Assembly: GCA_025458585.1 (NCBI GenBank) | Contig: JALOSD010000083.1 | Coordinates: 1 to 7,068 of the forward strand | DNA: 7,068 nucleotides | Direction of reading: 5' to 3' | Source of the DNA: Burkholderiaceae bacterium | GTDB taxonomy: Bacteria; Pseudomonadota; Gammaproteobacteria; Burkholderiales; Burkholderiaceae_C | Part shown: positions 1 through 6,124 of the stretch, one piece after another | How positions within the stretch are numbered: the stretch's first letter is position 1 | How the letters are laid out: each line of letters starts with the position of its first letter | Notes under the pieces: model-generated | What the model was told of the DNA's origin: nothing | Database searches by the model: none | The model's input: the letters and a program-made list of their open reading frames with translations, nothing else | Program-made: the position numbers and the translations under genes

Positions 1-1353
1 GCGCACGCCGGCCTTCGCCGCCGGGCCGCCGACGCGCTCGACGCGCACGCCGCCGTCGGCACCGAGGCGTTTCGCCTCCGCCGGCTCGAGCGGGCGCACG
101 ACGACGCCGAGGCGGCCCTTCGGCTCGCCGGCGTCGGCGACGACGGCGCCGCGCTCGGCGGGCATCTCGCCGACCTCGACGTCGAGCGAGGTCTCGCGGC
201 CGTCGCGCCAGACCTTCAGCGCCGCCGCGGTGCCGGGCTTCGTCGCCGCGACGCGTGACGGCAGGTCGCCCGACTCGGCGATCGGCTCGCCGCCGTACGA
301 CAGGATCACGTCGCCTGCACGCAGGCCGGCGCGCGCGGCGGGGCCTTCGGGGTCCACGCCGGCGACGAGCGCGCCGCGCGGCCGGTCGAGGCCGAAGGTC
401 TCGGCCAGCGGCTGCGTCACCGGCTGCACCGTCACGCCGATGCGCCCGCGCGTGACCTTGCCGTACTGCACGAGGTCGTCCTTGACGCGCATCGCGACGT
501 CGATCGGGATCGCGAACGACACGCCCATGTAGCCGCCCGAGCGGCTGAAGATCATCGAGTTGATGCCGACGACCTCGCCCGCGAGGTTGAACAGCGGTCC
601 GCCCGAGTTGCCGGGGTTGACGGCGACGTCGGTCTGCAGGAACGGCACCAGACCGTCGTCGCCGACGTTGCGCGACTTCGCCGACACGATGCCCGCCGTG
701 ACCGTGTTCTCGAGGCCGAACGGCGAGCCGATCGCAGCCACCCACTCGCCGACGCGCACGGTCGACGGGTTGCCGATCTTCACCGTCGGCAGCCCCTTCG
801 CGTCGACCTGCAGCACGGCGACGTCGGATCGGCGGTCGAGACCGACCACGCGCGCCTTCAGCTCGCGCCGGTCGGCCAGGCGCACGAGCACCTCGCTTGC
901 GCCGTCGACGACGTGCGCGTTGGTGAGGATCGTGCCGTCGGCCGAGACGACGAAGCCCGAGCCCATGCCCTGCTGCTGCGGCGCGCCGCCGGGAACGCCG
1001 CCCGGTGCGCCGCCGCGGGGCATCGGCACGCCGAAGCGGCGCAGGAACTCCTCCGTCGCGCCGTCGTCGGCGCCGTCGGGCATCGTCGCCGCGGCGGTGC
1101 CGCCGGCCTTCGTGACGGCGATCGCCACCACCGCGCCGCCCTGCTGCTCGACGAGGGCCGCGAAGTCGGGCAGTGCGCCGGTGGTGCGCACGGGCGGCGT
1201 CGCCGCGGCCGGCGCAATGGCGACGCTGGCGGCCTGCGCGGGCGCGAGCCACGCGGTCTCGGGGGCATGACGACCGGCCGCGAACGCGAGCGCGATCGCG
1301 GCGCTGACGGCGGCCGGGACGAGGAACTTGCGGGTCTGCGGGGAGACGGGCAT
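1..1353 (-). CDS. htrA: HtrA/DegP-type periplasmic serine endoprotease with PDZ domains (C-terminus cut by window edge)
   Basis: My reverse-strand translation gives 451 codons with no stop, running off the left edge. The protein would degrade or refold misfolded envelope proteins in the periplasm. The N-terminus has a hydrophobic stretch at about residues 11-27 and a possible signal peptidase site near AQA (39-41); the long gap between them leaves an uncleaved anchor possible. The trypsin-like domain shows the full triad: His147 in TNAHVVDG, Asp177 in RRSDVAVL, Ser250 in NPGNSGGP. A Gly/Pro/Gln-rich loop (about 112-131) precedes the His, as in the LA loop of this family. PDZ1 spans about 302-395, and PDZ2 starts near 413 (GRLGVVV) and is incomplete. 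Two PDZ domains favour DegP/DegQ/MucD over single-PDZ DegS. The ATG is chosen because AGGAG lies 7 nt upstream and the signal-like segment follows it. It lies 144 bp downstream of the kinase gene. The family call is firm; the exact paralogue name is not. Confidence 0.95.
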   Translation of the reverse strand, partial: MPVSPQTRKFLVPAAVSAAIALAFAAGRHAPETAWLAPAQAASVAIAPAAATPPVRTTGALPDFAALVEQQGGAVVAIAVTKAGGTAAATMPDGADDGATEEFLRRFGVPMPRGGAPGGVPGGAPQQQGMGSGFVVSADGTILTNAHVVDGASEVLVRLADRRELKARVVGLDRRSDVAVLQVDAKGLPTVKIGNPSTVRVGEWVAAIGSPFGLENTVTAGIVSAKSRNVGDDGLVPFLQTDVAVNPGNSGGPLFNLAGEVVGINSMIFSRSGGYMGVSFAIPIDVAMRVKDDLVQYGKVTRGRIGVTVQPVTQPLAETFGLDRPRGALVAGVDPEGPAARAGLRAGDVILSYGGEPIAESGDLPSRVAATKPGTAAALKVWRDGRETSLDVEVGEMPAERGAVVADAGEPKGRLGVVVRPLEPAEAKRLGADGGVRVERVGGPAAKAGVR

Positions 1354-1360
1354 CGTGGTG

Positions 1361-1365
1361 CTCCT
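1361..1365 (-). promoter_or_regulatory. Ribosome binding site of the HtrA gene
   Basis: The minus strand reads AGGAG here, with 7 nt between it and the ATG that starts at 1353. This is a good Shine-Dalgarno match and fixes the start codon of the protease gene. It contrasts with the kinase and regulator genes, which lack a clear one. Confidence 0.75.
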
Positions 1366-1378
1366 GGGTGGGTTCGAC

Positions 1379-1401
1379 GGCCCGGGGGACGTCCCCGGGC
1401 C
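1379..1401 (-). other. GC-only hairpin in the leader of the HtrA gene
   Basis: A perfect 9-bp inverted repeat, GGCCCGGGG at 1379-1387 and CCCCGGGCC at 1393-1401, surrounds a 5-nt loop. All nine pairs are G-C, so the stem would be very stable in RNA. No T-run follows it on either strand, so it is not a standard intrinsic terminator. It lies between the putative operator (1428-1444) and the ribosome binding site (1361-1365). It may therefore sit in the 5' untranslated leader of the protease mRNA, or mark the 3' end of the kinase transcript. The structure is seen directly; its role is unknown. Confidence 0.55.
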
Positions 1402-1427
1402 CACGGCACGAATGCTCGAAGCCGGCG

Positions 1428-1444
1428 CTTAAACCGTGCTTAAG
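1428..1444 (-). promoter_or_regulatory. Putative PmrA/QseB-type response-regulator box upstream of the HtrA gene
   Basis: On the minus strand the site reads CTTAAG, five bases (CACGG), then TTTAAG: a direct repeat of hexamers with 11-bp centre-to-centre spacing. OmpR-family regulators bind as head-to-tail dimers to such repeats, and the PmrA/BasR and QseB groups are known to favour YTTAAK-like hexamers with a 5-bp gap. The regulator encoded at 2864-3532 belongs to this kind of family. By eye, the two TTAA cores here are the only ones in the window, which is notable at this GC content. The proximal edge is 75 nt upstream of the HtrA start codon. I see no convincing -10 element downstream of it, so promoter placement is open. 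Confidence 0.6.
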
Positions 1445-1450
1445 GTCAGG

Positions 1451-1479
1451 GCCGGACTGCCGGACTGCCGGACTGCCGG
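1451..1479. repeat. Octanucleotide tandem repeat, about 3.6 copies
   Basis: The plus strand has three exact copies of GCCGGACT (1451-1458, 1459-1466, 1467-1474) followed by a partial fourth (GCCGG, 1475-1479). The array lies 18 bp beyond the kinase stop codon and directly upstream of the putative regulator box with respect to the HtrA gene. It is non-coding on either strand as far as I can tell. Short exact arrays of this kind can change copy number by slipped-strand mispairing; no function can be read from the sequence alone. Confidence 0.8.
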
Positions 1480-1497
1480 CGCGCCACGCGTCGGCGC

Positions 1498-2805
1498 TCA
1501 GCGCGCCAGCGGCACCGTCACGCGCACCGCGAGCCCGCGGCCGCCGGGGCCGTCGCCGAGCGTGACGGCAGCGCCGTGCAGCTGCGCGACCTGGCGCACG
1601 ATCGCCAGGCCCAGCCCGCTGCCCGGCGCGTCGACGCCGGCGCCGCGCACGAAGCGGTCGAACACGCGCTCGCGCTCGTCGCCCGGAATGCCGGGGCCGT
1701 CGTCGGCCACCTCGAGCACGACGTGCGTATCGTCGGCGGCCACGTGCACCTCGACGTGCCCGCCGGCGGGCGTGTAGCGGATCGCGTTGTCGACCAGGTT
1801 GGCGGCGAGGATGCGCCACGCGGCGTCGCTGCCGGCCACACGCACCGGCTCGACGCGCGCGAGCACGAGGGCGACCGGCTTCGCCTGCGCGAGCGGCTCG
1901 AGGTCGGCGACGACGCCGCGCACGACGGCGTCGAGTGCGACCACCGTGGCGGGCTCGCCCGCCGCCTCGGGCTCGAGGCGCGCGAGCGTCAGCAGCTGCT
2001 CGACGAGCCTCGTCGCGCGCCGCACGCCCTGCTTCAGGCGCTCGATCGCCCGCGCGCGCTCGCCGTCGTCGCGCGCGCGTTCGACGAGCTGGATCTGCAG
2101 CCCGAGCGCCGTCAGCGGCGTGCGCAGCTCGTGCGCGGCGTCGGCGGCGAAGCGCCGCTGCAGTGTCAACGCGTCGTCGAGGCGGGCGAGCAGGCCGTTG
2201 AGCGCGCCGACGAGCGGCTGCAGCTCCTGCGGCAGGCCGGCGGCGGGCAGCGCCTCGAGCGAGGTCGGGCTGCGCCCGGCCACGCCCTGCGCGAGGCGCG
2301 ACAGCGGCGCGAGCCCGCGGCCGACGAGCAGCCACACGAGCGCGCCGAGCAGCGGCAGCGCGGCGAGCACCGGCAGCAGGATGCGCAGCGCCGCCTCGGC
2401 GGCGAGCTGCGTGCGCAGCGCGGTCGGCTGCGCGACCTGGATCGTGCGCAGGCCGGCGAGCGCGGTGAACATGCGCCAGCGCCGCCCGTCGTGGTCGATG
2501 GTCGTGAAGCCTGGGGTGCGCGTCAGCGGCAGCGGCGGCGTCGCGTCCGACGCGTAGATCGCGCCACCCGTCGGGTCCCACACCTGGACGACGACCTGCT
2601 GGCCGGGGTCGGCGGCGCGGCCGAGCGCGCGCAGGTCGAGCCGCGCGACGTCGCGCAGCGACAGCGCGACCTGGCGCAGCTGCTCGTCGAGCAGCGCGCC
2701 GACCTCGACGCGTGCCGAGAGGTACGTCGCCGCGCTGGCTGCGAGCCCGACGGCGAGCAGCGCGCCGACGAGCGCGGCGATCAGGCGGGCGCGCAGCGAG
2801 TTCAC
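1498..2805 (-). CDS. Two-component sensor histidine kinase, QseC/PmrB-like
   Basis: This 435-residue inner-membrane kinase would sense an envelope signal and phosphorylate the adjacent response regulator. Transmembrane segments are predicted at about residues 8-30 and 142-164, enclosing a periplasmic region of about 110 residues. A HAMP-like linker follows (about 165-215). The H-box reads FAADAAHELRTPLTAL with His225 as phosphoacceptor. The N-box is NLVDNAIRYTP (336-346), G1 is DDGPGI (368-373), the F-box is FDRF (382-385), and G2 is GSGLGLAI (395-402). All catalytic motifs are intact and the length is normal for the family. The start is GTG; reading back in frame there is no other start codon before a stop at 2854-2856, so this is the longest possible form. 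No clear Shine-Dalgarno precedes it. It lies 58 bp after the regulator gene, almost certainly in the same transcript. The signal sensed is not readable from the sequence. Confidence 0.95.
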   Translation of the reverse strand: MNSLRARLIAALVGALLAVGLAASAATYLSARVEVGALLDEQLRQVALSLRDVARLDLRALGRAADPGQQVVVQVWDPTGGAIYASDATPPLPLTRTPGFTTIDHDGRRWRMFTALAGLRTIQVAQPTALRTQLAAEAALRILLPVLAALPLLGALVWLLVGRGLAPLSRLAQGVAGRSPTSLEALPAAGLPQELQPLVGALNGLLARLDDALTLQRRFAADAAHELRTPLTALGLQIQLVERARDDGERARAIERLKQGVRRATRLVEQLLTLARLEPEAAGEPATVVALDAVVRGVVADLEPLAQAKPVALVLARVEPVRVAGSDAAWRILAANLVDNAIRYTPAGGHVEVHVAADDTHVVLEVADDGPGIPGDERERVFDRFVRGAGVDAPGSGLGLAIVRQVAQLHGAAVTLGDGPGGRGLAVRVTVPLAR

Positions 2806-2825
2806 GACGCAAACTGCGCGCGGGC

Positions 2826-2843
2826 GCGCTCCCGTGCGAGCGC
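2826..2843 (-). other. Short inverted repeat between regulator and kinase genes
   Basis: GCGCTC and GAGCGC arms of 6 bp flank a 6-nt loop inside the 58-bp gap between the regulator stop and the kinase GTG start. No T-run follows, so it is not an obvious terminator. In GC-rich DNA such short palindromes arise easily by chance. Confidence 0.25.
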
Positions 2844-2863
2844 CGTGGAGAGGTCAGGTGCTC

Positions 2864-3532
2864 TCACGCGCCGCCGTCCAGCGCAATCGTGTAGCCCATG
2901 CCGCGCACGGTGCGGATCACGTCGTCGCCGAGCTTGCGCCGCAGGTGGTGCACGTGCACCTCGACGGCGTTCGAGCCCACCTCCTCGCCCCAGCCGTAGA
3001 GGCGGTCCTCGAGCTGGCTGCGCGACAGCACGATGCCCGGGCGCTCGGTCAGGGCGACGAGCAGCGCGTACTCCTTCGCCGACACCGCGACCGGCCGGCC
3101 GTGCACCGTGACCTCGCGCGTCGCCGGGTCGATCGTCACCGGCCCGTGCTCGACGATCGGCTGCGGCCGGCCGGCGGCGCGGCGCAGCAGCGCGCGCAAG
3201 CGCGCGCCGAGCTCGTCGAGGTCGAACGGCTTGACGAGGTAGTCGTCGGCGCCGGCGTCGAGGCCGGCGATGCGGTCGGCCACCGCGTCACGCGCCGTGA
3301 TCACGAGCACCGGCACCGCGCCGCGGCGCGCGCGCAGCGTCTTGAGCACCTGAAGGCCGTCGCGCCGCGGCAGGCCGAGGTCGAGCAGCACGGCCGCGAA
3401 GTCGCCGACGGCGATCGCGGCGTCGGCGGCGACGCCGTCGCGTACCCAGTCGACCGTGTAGCCGTCGAGCTTCAGGCCGTCGCGCACGGCCTCGCCGATC
3501 ATCGGGTCGTCCTCGACGAGCAGCAGGCGCAT
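2864..3532 (-). CDS. OmpR/PhoB-family response regulator, QseB/PmrA-like
   Basis: This 222-residue cytoplasmic DNA-binding regulator is the likely partner of the downstream kinase. The receiver domain (about 1-115) has the acidic pocket in VEDD (6-9), the phosphoacceptor Asp51 in LLDLGLP, the switch Thr79 in VITA and the conserved Lys101 in VKPF. The winged-helix DNA-binding domain occupies about 127-218, with a recognition helix around SNAVEVHVHHLRRKLG (187-202) and the C-terminal wing motif RGMGY (210-214). The YGWGEEVGSNAVEVHVHHLR region is typical of the QseB/PmrA/TctD group. The start is ATG, without a clear Shine-Dalgarno. It begins 42 bp after the ACP stop codon, so it may be partly read from the metabolic operon. 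Its likely target is the direct-repeat box at 1428-1444. The family is certain; the specific orthologue name is not. Confidence 0.96.
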   Translation of the reverse strand: MRLLLVEDDPMIGEAVRDGLKLDGYTVDWVRDGVAADAAIAVGDFAAVLLDLGLPRRDGLQVLKTLRARRGAVPVLVITARDAVADRIAGLDAGADDYLVKPFDLDELGARLRALLRRAAGRPQPIVEHGPVTIDPATREVTVHGRPVAVSAKEYALLVALTERPGIVLSRSQLEDRLYGWGEEVGSNAVEVHVHHLRRKLGDDVIRTVRGMGYTIALDGGA

Positions 3533-3574
3533 CGGGTGTAGCTTACGGCGCGCCGCCCGCGGCAGCGCTTCGGC

Positions 3575-3811
3575 TCAGGCAGACAGGTACGCCACCAGCC
3601 CCTTCATCGTGAACAGCTTCGAGGTGTCGGCCTCGGGGATCTTGCGCCCCGTCTTCTGCGCCAGCGCGATCACGAAGTTCAGGAAGTCCATCGAGTCGAG
3701 GTCGAGCGCCTCGCGCAAGTCCTCGGTGTCGCCCACCGTCGACAGGTCGGCCTCGGGCGCGATGCCGGCCAGCGCGTCGGCGGCCATGGCGCGGATCTCG
3801 GATTCGGTCAT
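3575..3811 (-). CDS. Acyl carrier protein, stand-alone, in a 2-oxoacid dehydrogenase operon
   Basis: This 78-residue acidic protein is a phosphopantetheine-type carrier. The attachment site is Ser40 in LDLDSMDFLNF, where the usual Asp-Ser-Leu reads Asp-Ser-Met. The surrounding residues have the acidic pattern of ACP helix II (EDLREALDLD). The start is ATG at 3809-3811, chosen because the ACP fold begins there and GAGG lies 8 nt upstream; the same reading frame stays open much further upstream, but only as an antisense-like shadow of the E2 gene. It follows the E2 stop codon by 20 bp, so it is almost certainly cotranscribed. It is not the housekeeping fatty-acid ACP by context, since no fab genes are nearby. 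It may receive acyl groups made by the E1-E2 complex, or carry octanoate for lipoylation of E2. Both are inferences. The ACP family call itself is solid. Confidence 0.92.
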   Translation of the reverse strand: MTESEIRAMAADALAGIAPEADLSTVGDTEDLREALDLDSMDFLNFVIALAQKTGRKIPEADTSKLFTMKGLVAYLSA

Positions 3812-3819
3812 CGTCGGTG

Positions 3820-3823
3820 CCTC
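3820..3823 (-). promoter_or_regulatory. Ribosome binding site of the ACP gene
   Basis: The minus strand reads GAGG here, 8 nt before the ATG beginning at 3811. It lies in the 20-bp gap after the E2 stop codon and supports the short ACP start over any upstream extension in the same frame. Confidence 0.55.
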
Positions 3824-3831
3824 GTTCGGGT

Positions 3832-5118
3832 TCACAGTTGATCGGGGGCCTGCAGCGCGCGGTCGATCGCCGCCAGCAACTGGCCGCCGACGTGGCCGTC
3901 GCTGGCGCGGTGGTCGGCGGCGAGCGTGGTCGTGACGAGCGGGCGCGGCACGACGGCGCCGCCCGCGACCCACGGCCGCACGACGACGCGGCCGAAGCCG
4001 ACGATCGCGACCTGCGGCGGGTAGATGACGCCGAAGACGCTCTCGGCGCCGCGGTCGCCGAGGCTCGTGATCGTGATCGTCGGGTCGGTGAGTTCGCTGC
4101 TGCGCAGCCCGCCGGTGCGCGCGCGCTGCACGAGGTCGCGCAGCGCGGCCATCAGCTCGGGCAGCGTCTTCTCGTCGGCGTCGTGGATCGCCGGCGCGAC
4201 GAGCCCGCCGCCACGCAGCGCGATCGCCCAGCCGAGGTGGATGCCGGTGCCGGGCCTGAACGCGTCGTGCTCCCAGAAGCCGTTGAGCTGCGGCACCTCG
4301 GCGAGCGCCTTGGCGCTGGCCTTGAGCAACAGCGTGGCCGGCAGCAGCCGCTCGGTGGGGTCGCGCTCGGCGTTCCAGGCGTCGAGCCAGGCTTGGGCGG
4401 CGGTGAAGTCGATCGTGGCGCTCAGGTAGTAGTGCGGGATCTCGCGCTTGGACTTGCCCATCGCGGCGGCGATGGCCTGGCGCATCAGCGCGGGGTCGAA
4501 GCCGCCCTTGGCCGCGCGTGGAGCCGCCATCGGAGCAGCTGGGCGCGGCTTCGGTTGCGCTGCGGCGAGCCCGACGTCGGCGAGCGTCACCGCGCCGTCG
4601 ACGCCGGTGCCCCGAAGCGCGTCGGCCTCGAGCCCGAGTTCGGCGGCGCGGCGGCGTGCCGCGGGGCTGACCCTTGCGCGCCCGCCTGCGGGCGCGGTCG
4701 GCTCCACGCGCGCGGCCGCGGCTGCGCTCGCAATCGCCGGCGGGGGCAGGGGTGCGGGCTTCGATGCAGGCGGGACGGAGGCAGGCATCGCGGGGCCGAC
4801 CGCCGCCGGCGCCGGGGACGCCGCCATGGCGGGTGTCGGTGCCGTGGCCAGGACCGGCGCTGGGGCGCGCGCGGCGGCGGCTTCGCCGGCCACCTGCACG
4901 TGCGCCAGCACCGCGCCCACGGGCAGGTCGACGCCGAGCGGCGCGAGGTCGCCGATCACGCCGTCGAGGAAGCACTCGACGTCGATCGCGCCCTTGTGCG
5001 TCTCGACCACCGCGATCACGTTGCCCGGTTTCACGCGGTCGCCGGGCTTGACGAGCCACTCGACGACCTTGCCCGTCTCCATGTCGGCGCCGAGCGCCGG
5101 CATCGTGAAGTCGGCCAT
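3832..5118 (-). CDS. Dihydrolipoamide acyltransferase, E2 component of a 2-oxoacid dehydrogenase complex
   Basis: This 428-residue E2 core subunit carries the acyl group from E1 on a lipoyl arm and transfers it to an acceptor, normally CoA. One lipoyl domain covers about residues 1-78, with Lys42 in VVETHKGAIDVE as the lipoylated residue (the usual motif is ETDKA). An Ala/Pro-rich flexible linker follows (about 79-146), then a peripheral subunit-binding domain (about 147-182, starting RVSPAARRRAAELGL), a second short linker, and the acyltransferase domain (about 206-428). The catalytic motif DHRASDG supplies His403 and Asp407; Ser352 in ITSLG probably corresponds to the intermediate-stabilising serine of the family. 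The ATG at 5116-5118 is chosen because the lipoyl domain starts there and AAGGGA lies 8 nt upstream; an in-frame extension up to 5247 encodes only Arg/Cys-rich sequence shadowing E1 beta. Whether the substrate is pyruvate, acetoin-derived or branched-chain cannot be decided here. Confidence 0.95.
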   Translation of the reverse strand: MADFTMPALGADMETGKVVEWLVKPGDRVKPGNVIAVVETHKGAIDVECFLDGVIGDLAPLGVDLPVGAVLAHVQVAGEAAAARAPAPVLATAPTPAMAASPAPAAVGPAMPASVPPASKPAPLPPPAIASAAAAARVEPTAPAGGRARVSPAARRRAAELGLEADALRGTGVDGAVTLADVGLAAAQPKPRPAAPMAAPRAAKGGFDPALMRQAIAAAMGKSKREIPHYYLSATIDFTAAQAWLDAWNAERDPTERLLPATLLLKASAKALAEVPQLNGFWEHDAFRPGTGIHLGWAIALRGGGLVAPAIHDADEKTLPELMAALRDLVQRARTGGLRSSELTDPTITITSLGDRGAESVFGVIYPPQVAIVGFGRVVVRPWVAGGAVVPRPLVTTTLAADHRASDGHVGGQLLAAIDRALQAPDQL

Positions 5119-5126
5119 GGGTACCG

Positions 5127-5132
5127 TCCCTT
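5127..5132 (-). promoter_or_regulatory. Ribosome binding site of the E2 gene
   Basis: The minus strand reads AAGGGA, 8 nt before the ATG at 5118. Its first base is the last base of the E1 beta stop codon (TGA at 5134-5132), so termination and reinitiation are closely coupled. Confidence 0.6.
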
Positions 5133-6124
5133 CAGTTCCGTGCCGGCACGATCGCGCGCACCGCGGCGACGATGCCGTCGACGCTCGGCAGCGCGGCCTC
5201 CTCCAGGTGCGCCGCGTACGGCACCGGCACCTCGCGGCTGCACACACGGCGGATCGGCGCGTCGAGTTCGTACAGCGACTCCTCGGCCAGCCGCGCGGCG
5301 ATCTCGGCCGCGATCGAGCCGCTCTTCCAGCCCTCGTCGACGATCACGACGCGCCGGGTGCGCTTGACCGACTCGACGACGGTGGGCATGTCGAGCGGGC
5401 GCAGCACGCGCAGGTCGATCACCTCGGCCTCGACGCCGTCCTTCGCCAGCGCGTCGGCTGCGGCGAGGCACTTCGGCAGGCTGTTGCCGTAGGTTACGAG
5501 CGTCACGTCACGCCCCGCGCGCCGCACCTTCGCATGCTCGAGGTCGACGGCGGTCACGGCCGGGTCGAGCTCGCCTTCGACGTTGTAGAGCACGACGTGC
5601 TCGAAGACCAGCACCGGGTTCGGGTCGGCGAGGGCGGCGGCGAGCATGAAGCGCGCGTCTTCCACCGTGCCCGGCACGGCGACCTTCAGCCCCGGGATGT
5701 GCGCGTACCAGCCCTCGAGGCTGTGCGAGTGCTGCGCCGCGAGCTGGCGCCCGCCGCCGGTGGCCATGCGGATCACGAGCGGCACCGCGAACTGGCCGCC
5801 CGTCATGTGCGGCAGCGTCGCCGCGTTGTTCATGATCTGGTCGAGCGCGAGCAGGCTGAAGTTGCACGTCATGATCTCGAGCAGCGGCCGCAGGCCCGCC
5901 AGCGCGGCGCCGATCGCCAGCCCGGTGAAGCCGTTCTCGGCCAGCGGCGTGTCGACGATGCGCTCGGGGCCGAACTCCTCGAGCAGGCCCTTCGTGACGG
6001 CGTAGCAGCCGCCGTACTTGCCGACGTCCTCGCCCATCACGAAGGTGCGCGGGTCGGCCTTCAGCGCGTCGCGGATCGCCTGCTTGCAGGCTTCGCGGTA
6101 GGTCATGCGCAGCGGGGCGGTCAT
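5132..6124 (-). CDS. 2-oxoacid dehydrogenase E1 component, beta subunit
   Basis: This 330-residue subunit pairs with E1 alpha as an alpha2-beta2 tetramer that uses thiamine diphosphate to decarboxylate a 2-oxoacid. It begins with the family pattern MTYREACKQAIRDAL (from residue 7) and GEDVG (31-35). Glu63 in DTPLAENGFTGLAIG is the expected residue contacting the thiamine ring, and QHSHSLEGWYAHIPGLKV (131-148) holds the conserved active-site His132 region. The transketolase C-terminal domain starts near 200 (VTLVTYGNSL) and includes EVIDLRVLRPLD and VVIVDEGW. Its length is normal for the family. The ATG at 6122-6124 is preferred over Met7 because a perfect AGGAGG lies 7 nt upstream and the codon overlaps the E1 alpha stop as ATGA, which suggests translational coupling. 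Homologues are annotated as pyruvate, acetoin or branched-chain dehydrogenase; I leave the substrate open. Confidence 0.96.
   Translation of the reverse strand: MTAPLRMTYREACKQAIRDALKADPRTFVMGEDVGKYGGCYAVTKGLLEEFGPERIVDTPLAENGFTGLAIGAALAGLRPLLEIMTCNFSLLALDQIMNNAATLPHMTGGQFAVPLVIRMATGGGRQLAAQHSHSLEGWYAHIPGLKVAVPGTVEDARFMLAAALADPNPVLVFEHVVLYNVEGELDPAVTAVDLEHAKVRRAGRDVTLVTYGNSLPKCLAAADALAKDGVEAEVIDLRVLRPLDMPTVVESVKRTRRVVIVDEGWKSGSIAAEIAARLAEESLYELDAPIRRVCSREVPVPYAAHLEEAALPSVDGIVAAVRAIVPARN

Noticed and set aside
230..1270. Plus-strand open frames over the protease gene (for example 230-532 and 560-1270)
   Set aside because: They are Pro/Ser/Thr/Arg-rich shadows of the HtrA gene, whose reverse-strand translation contains the complete catalytic triad.
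1379..1401. Intrinsic terminator at the GC hairpin
   Set aside because: The stem is strong, but no T-run follows on either strand, so I list it as a hairpin of unknown role rather than a terminator.
1576..3111. 511-codon plus-strand open frame opposite the kinase and regulator
   Set aside because: It runs across two clear minus-strand genes and their gap, and the translation is an Arg/Ala/Glu/Gln-rich shadow with no domain.
3812..5059. Upstream extension of the ACP frame to a 494-residue fusion protein
   Set aside because: The frame is open, but the added residues are Arg-rich out-of-frame reading of E2. The ACP has its own ATG and a GAGG site in the gap after E2.
3817..5367. 516-codon plus-strand open frame opposite E2
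   Set aside because: Same reasoning: Arg/Ala/Gly-rich sequence without family motifs, fully covered on the opposite strand by E2, which has intact lipoyl and catalytic motifs.
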